From contig NC_067203.1 in assembly GCF_026262505.1 (NCBI RefSeq), positions 16,008,392 to 16,072,391 of the forward strand: DNA of 64,000 bases, read 5' to 3'. The position numbers and the translations under genes are program-made. Below the pieces are notes generated by a model. That model did no database searches. It was not told the DNA's origin and was given only the letters and a program-made list of their open reading frames with translations. This document shows, in pieces, positions 30,578 through 38,761 of the stretch (position 1 is its first letter; the number at the start of each line of letters is the position of its first letter). This DNA is from Trichomonas vaginalis G3. Lineage: Eukaryota; Parabasalia; Trichomonadida; Trichomonadidae.

Positions 30578-30582
<5 letters not shown>
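30575..30582. repeat. Candidate target-site duplication, left of Polinton
   Basis: TTTAGTAA here and again at 56278-56285 flank the element. A 6-bp target duplication, usual for this class, fits inside the shared 8-mer. Its exact bounds are hidden by the terminal A and T runs. Confidence 0.5.
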
Positions 30583-30617
<35 letters not shown>

Positions 30618-30759
30618 AGTGGGGCTTCCAGGCACTTCGTGCCTTCTAGCCCTGATGATGTTTAATATTAATGAAGTTTTTTATTCGGAAAATTGTTAGT
30701 CTTCTGGGTCGAAAACATTATATATAATGTGTCGCTTTTCACAAATTATATATGTTTTC

Positions 30760-31050
30760 ATGTTTTGTCAAGACTTCTTCGTAAATGTTTTGTCAAGACT
30801 TCTTCGTAAATGTTTTGTCAAGACTTCTTCGTAAATGTTTTGTCAAGACTTCTTCGTAAATGTTTTGTCAAGACTTCTTCGTAAATGTTTTGTCAAGACT
30901 TCTTCGTAAATGTTTTGTCAAGACTTCTTCGTAAATGTTTTGTCAAGACTTCTTCGTAAATGTTTTGTCAAGACTTCTTCGTAAATGTTTTGTCAAGACT
31001 TCTTCGTACATGTTTTGTCAAGACTTCTTCGTAAATGTTTTGTCAAACAT
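30760..31050. repeat. 25-bp satellite in left TIR
   Basis: About 11 nearly perfect head-to-tail units containing TTTTGTCAAGACTTCTTCG plus TAAATG. The last full units show single-base variants (TACATG). Confidence 0.9.
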
Positions 31051-31111
31051 GAACGTAAATGTTTTGTCAAGACTTCATCGTAATGAGTGTAAATGACCAA
31101 AAATAATGTTT

Positions 31112-31160
31112 AGGGTAGAAGGTTAGATCTAACCTCTTTTCTAACCTCTTTTCTACCCTC
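31112..31160 (+). repeat. AGATCT palindrome unit, GGGTAG class (1)
   Basis: GGGTAGA ... GGTTAGATCTAACC ... CTAACC ... TCTACCC: nested self-complementary arms. Members of the same family lie at 31258, 31403, 40592, 40909, 41173, 42014, 42109 and, inverted, at 43165, 43390, 55564 and 55717. Confidence 0.85.
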
Positions 31161-31257
31161 TTGAATTTGTCAAGATTTCTTCGTAAATGTTTTGTCAAGA
31201 CTTCTTCGTAAATGTTTTGTCAAGACTTCTTCGTAAAATCAGACAAAAATAAAGTTT

Positions 31258-31306
31258 AGGGTAGAAGGTTAGATCTAACCTGTTTTCTAACCTCTTTTCT
31301 ACCCTC
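31258..31306 (+). repeat. AGATCT palindrome unit, GGGTAG class (2)
   Basis: Same design as the unit at 31112, with GGTTAGATCTAACC at the centre and outer arms GGGTAGA/TCTACCC. Confidence 0.85.
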
Positions 31307-31402
31307 ATGAATTTTCATGATTTCATCGTAAATGTTTTGTCAAGACTTCTTCGTAAATGTTTTGTCAAAACTTCTTCGTAAAATCAGACAAAAATATATT
31401 TT

Positions 31403-31451
31403 AGGTGAAGAGGTGAGATCTCACCTGTTTTCTCACCTGTTTTCTCACCTC
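31403..31451 (+). repeat. AGATCT palindrome unit, GGTGAG class (3)
   Basis: The centre is GGTGAGATCTCACC with outer arms GGTGA/TCACC. Both arms have changed together relative to the GGGTAG class, so pairing is kept. Confidence 0.85.
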
Positions 31452-31585
31452 TTGAATTTTCATGATTTCATCGTAAATGTTTTGTCAAGACTTCTTCGTA
31501 AAATGTTTTGTCAAGACTTCTTCGTACATGTTTTGTCACTTTTCTGTCACTTTTCAGGGAAAAACATTTTTATTATTATATATAA

Positions 31586-32403
31586 ATGAATTTTACAAAA
31601 CCACCGTTACCGTTCTTTGGAAATAAGAGTAGATGTAAAGATATTATATTGAGAGAACTTAAGAAACTACCGAATGGTCTAACATTTGTAGATTTGTTCG
31701 GTGGAAGTTTCTATATATCCCATTTGTGCCATATAATATTCCCAGACTCAAAGATTATATGCAATGACTTCGACAACTATATGGACCGTCTCAAACATAT
31801 ACCAGACACAAACAAAATATTGAGTGAGTTAAAAGAAAAGATACCTATAGGTAAGATGGAACGTATACCATTAGATAACAAAAATATTGTGAGAGAGGTT
31901 TTGAAAAAAGCAGAATATATAGACTGGGATAGTATATCTGCTAGACTATTATATAGTGGTTCTATAAGAGTTCATGACATTGAAACACTTATGTCAAAAG
32001 TTTTATATCTTAACTATACAAATGTTTTCAAAGAGGACATAGAAAAATATATTGAGGGTATAGAGTTTGTGAGATGTCATTGGACAGAGTTGTATGAAAA
32101 ATATAAAGACAAGGAAAATGTTTTCTTTATAGTGGACCCGCCGTTCTATAACACATGGGATTTTCAATACCAAGTAGACTGGACTTTGAGAGACTCTTTA
32201 GAAACTTTAGACGTTTTACATAACCATCCATGCTTTTACTTTACATCGATAAAAGTGGTTTGGAAACCGTTATGAGATGGTTAGAGGACATACATGACTA
32301 TGAGTTTATATATGACAAGATAGAATATGAGAGAGGTCCTATAAACTGGAGAAAGTGTCACAATAAAGAAATTTTATTAGTAAGTAAATGTGGTTTGAAA
32401 TAG
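31586..32403 (+). pseudogene. Polinton: D12-class DNA adenine methyltransferase
   Basis: It carries the Dam/D12 signatures PPLPFFGNKSRCKD (cofactor loop), FVDLFGGSFYIS (motif I) and FFIVDPPFYNTWDF (catalytic DPPY-type motif). The family transfers methyl to N6 of adenine in DNA. It is the first gene inside the left TIR. It looks broken about once. The role in the element, marking or protecting its own DNA, is inferred. Confidence 0.85.
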
Positions 32404-32519
32404 GACTACTTGTTTTAGGTTTTTTCCATTGTGTCATTTATTTATTTGACGTGGCAGAAAAGTACAGAGAATATGAAGATGAACCAATGCCTGCAAATGT
32501 TCAGTATATGTACTCGTAA
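32388..32519 (+). CDS. Polinton: 43-residue membrane miniprotein
   Basis: MWFEIGLLVLGFFHCVIYLF is one hydrophobic helix, followed by an acidic 20-residue tail (KYREYEDEPMPANV). It overlaps the end of the methylase region and is followed 23 bp later by the next gene, so it sits in a tight run. The family is unknown. Confidence 0.5.
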   Translation: MWFEIGLLVLGFFHCVIYLFDVAEKYREYEDEPMPANVQYMYS

Positions 32520-32542
32520 GAGATATTTTTATCTAATATTAA

Positions 32543-32904
32543 ATGGACGCACAGAACTTAGCGAATGCACAGCAACCTGGACAACCAAACCCAGAGAATA
32601 TTCCAAATGAAGTTAGAATACAAACTGCAATGGCAAACTATGGTCAAGTGCCAACAGATGTACAAATGCAAACTGCCATGTCAAATGACGCTGCGTTAGG
32701 TTTGCCACCATGGTATGCAAATATGAGATGGAAAGAGTTTTATACAAACCTGAGGTGGGATATAAACAACTTTATGCAGATGACGCGAACACAGGAGTTG
32801 ACCCAGAATATGTTTTCTACCAGAGGAGAAACAGAATGTATGAGCTCCAGTTAAAGAATGCTATGGAACTCAACAGGAAACGTAAGAGACTAGGCGGACA
32901 TTAG
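32543..32904 (+). pseudogene. Polinton: small Gln/Asn-rich protein
   Basis: It starts MDAQNLANAQQPGQPNPEN, contains a duplicated segment (VRIQTAMANYGQVP / VQMQTAMSNDAALG) and ends in a basic region (NRKRKRLGGH). It has the AT-rich start box ATTTTTATCTAATATTAA directly before the ATG. Broken about once. Function unknown; size and composition suggest a minor virion part. Confidence 0.5.
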
Positions 32905-32922
32905 ATTTTTACATATAGTAAA

Positions 32923-33165
32923 ATGGGTTTCTTCAGTAAGATAGGAAACTTCTTTCGAAATGTTGGAAGAGGTATATGGAATGGAATAAAAACCGTAGGA
33001 AGAGGAATTTGGAACGGAGTCAAAAATATTGGTAAAAGAGTAGGTCAGTTTGTTGGTATTATACCTAAAGACCCTGAACCAGAAGAGCAAGCTCCTGTTA
33101 TACAACAGCCTGAACCTGCACCACAGTCTAGTTGGCAACCAAATCCAACACCTCAACCGTATTAA
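32923..33165 (+). CDS. Polinton: amphipathic Gly-repeat protein, 80 residues
   Basis: MGFFSKIGNFFRNVGRGIWN is followed by repeats of the type GRGIWNGIK/VKN and a Pro/Gln-rich tail. The first 50 residues form a basic amphipathic stretch like membrane-active minor capsid peptides of DNA viruses; this is inference. The region at 36417-36815 has the same design. The start box GATTTTTACATATAGTAAA precedes the ATG. Confidence 0.6.
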   Translation: MGFFSKIGNFFRNVGRGIWNGIKTVGRGIWNGVKNIGKRVGQFVGIIPKDPEPEEQAPVIQQPEPAPQSSWQPNPTPQPY

Positions 33166-33169
33166 AAAA

Positions 33170-34018
33170 TTATATTTTTACCGTTCGATAGTAGTTGTAT
33201 ATGAAACTAAGTTCTAAGTAAAACGCATGGTATAATGGAATTATTCTTTTTCTTCCATCTGTAGTAAACCATACTTGAAAGTCTGAAATACTTCCACTTG
33301 GTGGTTCGTATAACTTTGTAGGTTTTTCGTAAAAGTCATTTGCCAAGCATAAGAAAGAGTTTTGGGCGCCAGAAAATGAAGCATGAACAATAATAGCAGC
33401 TGGGTCGAAAACATCTTTAAATAAATATGGTTCATCTCTTGCATATCGACTGTAAATATTTGCTAAAGGAAGTTCGACTTTCTGATTTAACATTCTTTGC
33501 AAATAATACCATGACATTGCAGTGAATTCTGTATATATTTGTTCGTCTTTCTTTGGATTGTCTTCGTAGATTTGAAATGACACTTGTGAATTTTGTTTGT
33601 CATATACAATTCTCACATAAAGTGTGCTCTCGGTATTTGCATATTCATCAGCATATTTTGCATAACATGAATTTATTTTATCTTCTATATTTTTTAACGC
33701 AGTCTGTAGAGAAGATGAAAGGTCAACTTGTATTAGCTCAATTTCTTCCCACATTTTTCGTTTCCCTTCAGATATATAATCTATATGAAACCTTACAATA
33801 AATGGAAAACTTTTATCTTCTACAGACACAAACTTCATTCTACGAAAGCCAATAGCTTTTGTGACAGATGGGTCTCTTAGCCATCTTAATGGGTAGTCAA
33901 AACGATAGCCTTCATGCTTTACGGTCTCTGTCTCAAACTTTTGACCGACATTAGTAAAAAGTTCATCTAATGGTTTAGTTGTAGCAACTCTTGAATTTTC
34001 TTTTTCTATTGGAAGCAT
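33170..34018 (-). CDS. Polinton: conserved protein A1 (paralogue of 38762-39622)
   Basis: The protein has 282 residues and no membrane span, and looks whole. Shared blocks with its paralogue include TKPLDELFTN, YRFDYPLRWLRDPS, KAIGFRR, HASFSGAQNSFLC, LYEPPSGSISDFQVWFTT and IIPLYHAFYLELSFIYNY. The beta-rich composition suggests a jelly-roll or fibre-base protein, but I do not recognise the family. It is transcribed away from the fibre gene across an 18-bp shared promoter. Confidence 0.7.
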   Translation of the reverse strand: MLPIEKENSRVATTKPLDELFTNVGQKFETETVKHEGYRFDYPLRWLRDPSVTKAIGFRRMKFVSVEDKSFPFIVRFHIDYISEGKRKMWEEIELIQVDLSSSLQTALKNIEDKINSCYAKYADEYANTESTLYVRIVYDKQNSQVSFQIYEDNPKKDEQIYTEFTAMSWYYLQRMLNQKVELPLANIYSRYARDEPYLFKDVFDPAAIIVHASFSGAQNSFLCLANDFYEKPTKLYEPPSGSISDFQVWFTTDGRKRIIPLYHAFYLELSFIYNYYRTVKI

Positions 34019-34036
34019 ATTTTATCTAGAATAAAA
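34019..34036. promoter_or_regulatory. 18-bp divergent promoter, TTTTATCTAGAATAAAA
   Basis: These 18 bp separate the ATG codons of the A1 gene (minus) and the fibre gene (plus). The sequence is almost self-complementary around TCTAGA. A similar box (TTTTACTTAGAATAAAA) separates another divergent pair at 50216-50233. Confidence 0.6.
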
Positions 34037-35446
34037 ATGTCGAAAGATATTGCTTCTATGAGAGAAATACAACACAACCGACAACTCATTATGCAAGCTC
34101 TAAATAAGAACACAACAAACTTTTCAAACTATTCTAAGATATCTGAGTCATTGAAAGAAGGAAACTTAAAACTGACATTAAACCCAATGACAGATGAGTT
34201 TCTGTTTCAAGACAATAAGAACCATACTGTCTGTATAAATCCAACAAAAGGAACTTTAAACGAGAAACCTATAAATGAACTTCTTTTGAAAGTAGATGTT
34301 GACAACAAAGCTGACAAAGAATATGTAGACGATGCAATAGCAAAAGAAGAAGAAAGAGCTAACAATGCTTATGCAACAAAAGAACATACTCATCCTGAAC
34401 TAGCAGACAAAACATATGTTGACAATAAAATGTCAAGTGAAGTGACGAGAGCTGAAAACGAATATTCTAAAAAGACTCATACACATTCTATATCTGAAAT
34501 AACAGACTTAAACGTTAGCCTTGAAAATAAGGTAGATAAGGGACTTATGGCTAGTGTGTTAGTGAAGAAGGCGGATAAGGAATATGTGGATGAAAAAGAT
34601 AAAGAAATTATAGAAAGGGTTGACTGGTACCATGAATGGACATCGAAGACTTTTAAAGTTAAAGCCGATACAGGATGGGTTTCAGGATGTTTAGACCTTA
34701 AAGCAGATAAAACTTATGTTAACGATGAGTTAGAGAAGAAAGCAGACAAGAACCATACACATACAAGTTTTACAACTGTTGCTATAGAAAGTATTGAAGG
34801 AACGGTTGAAGAAACTGGTGGGGATGCAATATATTGTAAACCTCCTAACTTTCCACAAGGTTTAACATCGGATGACGACATAACGACGATGAGAAACATT
34901 AGATGTAAAGATGTTTATGTCATGAAGGATGAATATAATACTAAATTCACTGCTCAAGATTTATATGACAAGAAGGCTGACAAAACAGAGCTTCAAACAT
35001 TAAAGACAGAAATGCTTCAAACATTATATCCTATAGGCTCTATTTATACGTCAATGAACTCAACAAATCCAGAAACAGTTCTGGGTTTTGGAACTTGGAC
35101 TCAAATAGTCGACAGGTTTTTGTATTGTGCAAACTCTTCAAAGGAAACAGGTGGAAGTAAAACGATTTCAGGTGAAAATTTACCTGCACACAGTCACTAC
35201 ATAGATTTAAGTACATCTCAAGCAGGTTGGCATAAGCATAAATTTTGGGATTGGTCAGCAATGAAAAAAGGTAAAGGATATGATGTTAAAGACGACGTTC
35301 AGTTTGCTATAAATTGTTTCTGGGGTGACACTCAGGGAGATGGAAACCATACACATCGCGTTTCAGGGTATACGCAAACAACGGGACAAAGTAAAGAATA
35401 CATGCCACCTTACATGACAGTTTACGCATGGTATAGAATTGCTTAG
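34037..35446 (+). CDS. Polinton: fibre protein with phage tail-collar/Gp10-type C-terminus
   Basis: The protein has 469 residues and looks whole. The middle holds repeats around ADKEYVDDAIA, ADKTYVDNKMS, KADKEYVDEKD, KADKTYVNDELE and ADKNHTH, the pattern of trimeric phage tail fibres. The C-terminal ~130 residues (YPIGSIYTSMNSTNPETVLG, then GTWTQI, GGSKTISGENLPAHSH, PPYMTVYAWYRIA) match the collar/baseplate Gp10 C-terminal domain. Such proteins are receptor-binding fibres. In this element it may be the host-attachment protein of a virus-like particle. Confidence 0.88.
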   Translation: MSKDIASMREIQHNRQLIMQALNKNTTNFSNYSKISESLKEGNLKLTLNPMTDEFLFQDNKNHTVCINPTKGTLNEKPINELLLKVDVDNKADKEYVDDAIAKEEERANNAYATKEHTHPELADKTYVDNKMSSEVTRAENEYSKKTHTHSISEITDLNVSLENKVDKGLMASVLVKKADKEYVDEKDKEIIERVDWYHEWTSKTFKVKADTGWVSGCLDLKADKTYVNDELEKKADKNHTHTSFTTVAIESIEGTVEETGGDAIYCKPPNFPQGLTSDDDITTMRNIRCKDVYVMKDEYNTKFTAQDLYDKKADKTELQTLKTEMLQTLYPIGSIYTSMNSTNPETVLGFGTWTQIVDRFLYCANSSKETGGSKTISGENLPAHSHYIDLSTSQAGWHKHKFWDWSAMKKGKGYDVKDDVQFAINCFWGDTQGDGNHTHRVSGYTQTTGQSKEYMPPYMTVYAWYRIA

Positions 35447-36399
35447 TCGTCATTTTCAACTTCTTTAGCATATTGGTCAGGAGTTGTCTTATATTTGTTA
35501 GGAACTGTCTTTGAAAGTATACCACCTTGAACTTTGACAAGTTTGAAACGAGGTCTGACAATAGTAGTTTTATCTTCTGCTTGCAGTGTGTACATTTTGC
35601 CATGTTTGCCTAAAACTTCATAATATTCTCTTGTATACTTTCTTCTATTTTTACGAACACGAATGTGAGTACCTGTCGGGTTCCCATTGTTGTCATAGTC
35701 AATAGTATTTTCATATGGGTCGCGTTTAGGTATTTCTATTTTTACTTTGTCACCTTTCTGAAGTTTGAAGCCCGGCATTCTTTCTTGTTTGTCTCTTTTG
35801 ACTAAATTATTAAATATATAGTCTTTCTCTAAGTCGGGGTTGTTTTTCATTTCTTCGGGGGAGTGGTTTCCCAAACCTTTTGTTTACGGCTATTGTAAAT
35901 ATTTAAAACTTGTCTCATCTTTGCCATGGAGAAGTGTCTATATTTGTCGTCATATGACATTTCATTTGCTTCACCACCTTGTGGTTGGTTTAAGTCTCTT
36001 AACATTTTATACATCCGTCAATGACACCAAGAGCAGAATGGTTTTGGTCGACAATGAAATATTGGTTTACATTTTTTGAACGCAGATAGTTTTTTACATC
36101 ATCTGATTTGAAAGAACTTTCACAGTCAGATGTCAGTTTTGTTGGATGGTATTTGTCAACGAATATTGTCAAAGCAGTTTTCACATCTAAAATATTTTTG
36201 GACCATAATGGTATGGCTTCACAGTATCTTGTGTTTTGACCGACAAATATTAGCCAGTATGGTGGTCATCTTCTCTATACCTCGGAATGTTTTCCAAGAT
36301 ATCCATAAACCAAGCATTTGGTGTTGAACTAAAGATTTTTATCATGAGTGCTTTTTTTGTTGCCTTAGAAACATAGGGGTCCTTGTTTGGATTCGTCAT
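35443..36399 (-). pseudogene. Polinton: retroviral-type (rve) integrase
   Basis: Pieces of the catalytic core (FVDKYHPTKLTSDCESSF, NVNQYFIVDQNHSALGVID) and a C-terminal SH3/chromo-like part (KVKIEIPKRDPY, YYEVLGKHGKMYTLQAED) are present on the minus strand. This is the element's own integrase, which inserts it with 6-bp target duplication. It looks broken several times. Confidence 0.85.
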
Positions 36400-36416
36400 T
36401 TTTTAACCCATAAGAA

Positions 36417-36815
36417 ATGGGTTTATTTGGCGCATTAGCAGGAGTTGCATCCAGATTTTTGCCCGCAGTGGGACAATAGCCAGAGGTGTATTTGGAGTTG
36501 GAAGGAAGATTTTGAGTACATTAGGTATACTTAAAGAGAAAGCACAACCTATTATACAAACTGTACAGAAAGGTTGGGATGTAGCACGAGATGCAGCAAA
36601 TCTTATTCCAAATCCTGAAAACAAGAGGAAAAGTTCAAGGATGGATGGACAATGTAGGAAGACAAGCAGGAAACTATTATAACAAAGCAAATGACTCTAT
36701 AACCAAGCAGGACACTATATGACCAAGGTGAAAGATTCTTTAACAGAGGATATAACCATGCACAACAATGGGTAAACAATAACCAACCTCAACCGCCTCA
36801 AACGTGGGGAATGTA
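36417..36815 (+). pseudogene. Polinton: amphipathic Gly-rich protein, second copy
   Basis: It begins MGLFGALAGVASRFLPAVG, with later pieces rich in Gly/Ala and Gln/Asn/Pro near the end. The plan matches the 80-residue protein at 32923-33165: amphipathic head and Pro/Gln tail. Broken a few times. A minor-capsid or membrane-active role is a guess. Confidence 0.5.
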
Positions 36816-36835
36816 AAGTTTTTTACTGAGATGAA

Positions 36836-36988
36836 ATGAACAATACAGCATTGAGACAAATGGGTTCAAGATGGATTTGTCGGCTTCCAGCAGTTACACC
36901 ACGTGTTTGTCAAGTTCTTCCTATACCTCAGGAAGTTTTAGACCGACTTAAAAAACCTAAACAACCAGTTGAAAACAAACCAAACTAA
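36836..36988 (+). CDS. Polinton: 50-residue basic protein
   Basis: MNNTALRQMGSRWICRLPAV, then a Pro/Lys-rich end. It is preceded by GTTTTTTACTGAGATGAA, the same box that precedes the next gene at 37008. Family unknown. Confidence 0.45.
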   Translation: MNNTALRQMGSRWICRLPAVTPRVCQVLPIPQEVLDRLKKPKQPVENKPN

Positions 36989-37007
36989 AATTTTTTACTG
37001 AGATGAA

Positions 37008-37592
37008 ATGACCGAAGAAGTTGAAACGGTAGATTTGACACCACAAACAAAAAGTTCAGAACCATTGTCAAAACCTGTCAAAGAACTTACAGATGAAGAG
37101 AAAAATTCAATAATAGAAAGTGCCAGGTCTGGAAATACAAACCCTAACTATAAAGTCACTTTTCATAGAAATGGAACGGCTAGTATCTCAAAAAAGAAAC
37201 AGACTCTCACAAATAAAATATTGAAGTCTGAAGGAGCTTTCGAGACAACAGATGGAAAAGTTTACTTCACCGACCAACAGTTCATTATAGAACATCTCAT
37301 TGACTTAGAGTCGAAATATTCTAAACTTTACAACAAACACAAAAAGTTGAAAGGAAAACAAAAACAAATGGCATATGATATTTATGAAGATGTTGACAAC
37401 ACAACTGTTCCTGCAGGTGGGGAAAAGTCAGAGGAACCGAAAAGTGACGAAAAACCGATAGAAGAAGAGAAACCAAAAACTGAAGATAAACCAAAACCAA
37501 AGTTTAGTTTGGAAACTAAACCAAGTCAACCTTCATTAGCTGGTATGGGTTGGCGTCAAAGACTTATGGCAGCAGGCGGTTATGTTAAGTAA
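37008..37592 (+). CDS. Polinton: charged hypothetical protein, 194 residues
   Basis: The N-terminal half includes YKVTFHRNGTASISKKK and a helical FTDQQFIIEHLIDLESKY segment. A Glu/Lys/Pro-rich linker (about 135-170) leads to a conserved-looking end SLAGMGWRQRLMAAGGYVK. No known domain. The ATTTTTTACTGAGATGAA box abuts the ATG. It looks whole. Confidence 0.55.
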   Translation: MTEEVETVDLTPQTKSSEPLSKPVKELTDEEKNSIIESARSGNTNPNYKVTFHRNGTASISKKKQTLTNKILKSEGAFETTDGKVYFTDQQFIIEHLIDLESKYSKLYNKHKKLKGKQKQMAYDIYEDVDNTTVPAGGEKSEEPKSDEKPIEEEKPKTEDKPKPKFSLETKPSQPSLAGMGWRQRLMAAGGYVK

Positions 37593-37622
37593 AGAAAAAA
37601 ATATTTTTTTATTTTTATAAAA

Positions 37623-38641
37623 ATGCCCCCATATAGAATGGATAGAAAATCTGCTAGAATAAAAGCAGAGTTGCAAAGATATGGTTGGAGAGTTTCGAAG
37701 AAGTTTAAATATAGGAAGGGAAGACCCATAAAAGTCTATGACAAACTGGCTGGTCTGACCTACGAAATGGATTTGGAAACAGCACGTGCCAATTATCCAA
37801 ACAGACTAGAGAGGTTAGAAGAAGAACGTCTTATGGACATGCCTTTCGATGTTAGTGAACCTCAAGTTGAAGGACACGACGGCTTTGCCAGATTCTACTG
37901 GAAACATGACGAACAATTGCATCCTTTGAGAAGGAAAAAAGGAAAAGGTGAAGACACACATGCTCCCATGGAAAGAACAAGATATGCATATGAAAAGTAT
38001 CGTGAAGTTAGAAGTCAAATTACATCTGGTCGAACCTTTACAGTAAACTTTGACGAAGGAAAGAACAAAGAAGGCTTCATGGGTGTACTTGCTGCAATTC
38101 AAGACGGAAATAAGAAAGGACACAATCTCAGATTGACCATAACGGATTTGGATAGTCACATTTACTATGCAAATGGCAATGTCACAACAGCTGCAAAACT
38201 TCTTGACGCTTTCAAGACTACAAAGAGAGAACAAATGTTTGACTCCGACTCAGACATTTTGAATGCAATTGAAGGAATTGCAAGTGTCAAGTTCGAATGG
38301 TACCAACCTAACCCTCAAGCAGTCAGACAACATGCTGGATACTTTCCGTTCATAAATAAGTCTGACATTGGTCTTACCCTCAGTTCGCAAAGGCAGTCCT
38401 TGACAACTACAACAAATTCTTCTCCGAAGTCAAATCCAAAGTGAAGGTTTACTATGAGAACATTGACGCACTCATGACGAACGAAGAAGGGTACAACAAA
38501 CTCATTGAAATGGGTTTAGTCGGTGAGAAGATGGGCTGTTTTAAGCTAGATAAGGTATTTTCCGAAGTTCATGTCCTCTCCAAGCGTAAGTACTGGGGCA
38601 TACTTGAAGACGGCACAGAAATAAAACATTGCATGAAGTAA
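37623..38641 (+). pseudogene. Polinton: basic hypothetical protein
   Basis: It starts MPPYRMDRKSARIKAELQRY and continues VSKKFKYRKGRPIKVYDKLAG, a strongly basic opening. A central part (SGRTFTVNFDEGKNKEGFMG, HIYYANGNVTTAAKLLDAFK) follows, then a C-terminal part with LSKRKYWGILEDGTEIKH. It is broken about once. No family recognised; nucleic-acid binding is possible from the basic N-terminus. Confidence 0.5.
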
Positions 38642-38656
38642 AAAATTTTATTTGAA

Positions 38657-38761
38657 ATGTACGCTGAGTTTGTTGGAGAAGACCGTTGGGAAACTTGTTT
38701 GTTAGATGAGAAATATGAAATGGCATACTATTTTAAAACAATATATTTTTACATATATTAA
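38657..38761 (+). CDS. Polinton: 34-residue ORF
   Basis: MYAEFVGEDRWETCLLDEKY, ending in an aromatic stretch made by the next gene's start box. Its stop directly abuts the ATG of the gene at 38762. It may be a real miniprotein or a leader ORF. Confidence 0.3.
   Translation: MYAEFVGEDRWETCLLDEKYEMAYYFKTIYFYIY

Larger units (their letters stand above)
30583..31455 (+). repeat. Polinton left terminal inverted repeat
   Basis: It opens with an A-tract, then AGTGGGGCTTCCAGGCAC and about 145 bp of unique sequence. About 11 tandem copies of a 25-bp unit containing TTTTGTCAAGACTTCTTCG follow (about 30760-31040), then more scattered units and three AGATCT-centred palindromes. Copy number and order of the inner units differ from the right end. 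Confidence 0.9.

Noticed and set aside
30581-30614. A34 run as a retroposon poly(A) tail
   Set aside because: The right end of the same element has the inverse T run next to the mirrored TIR, so the runs belong to the Polinton ends or their target, not to a LINE/SINE.
30760-31050. CRISPR-like array
   Set aside because: The 25-bp units are directly head to tail with no spacers, and the setting is eukaryotic.
33553-33801. ORF antisense to conserved protein A1
   Set aside because: Shadow of a gene that has a clear paralogue in the other frame.
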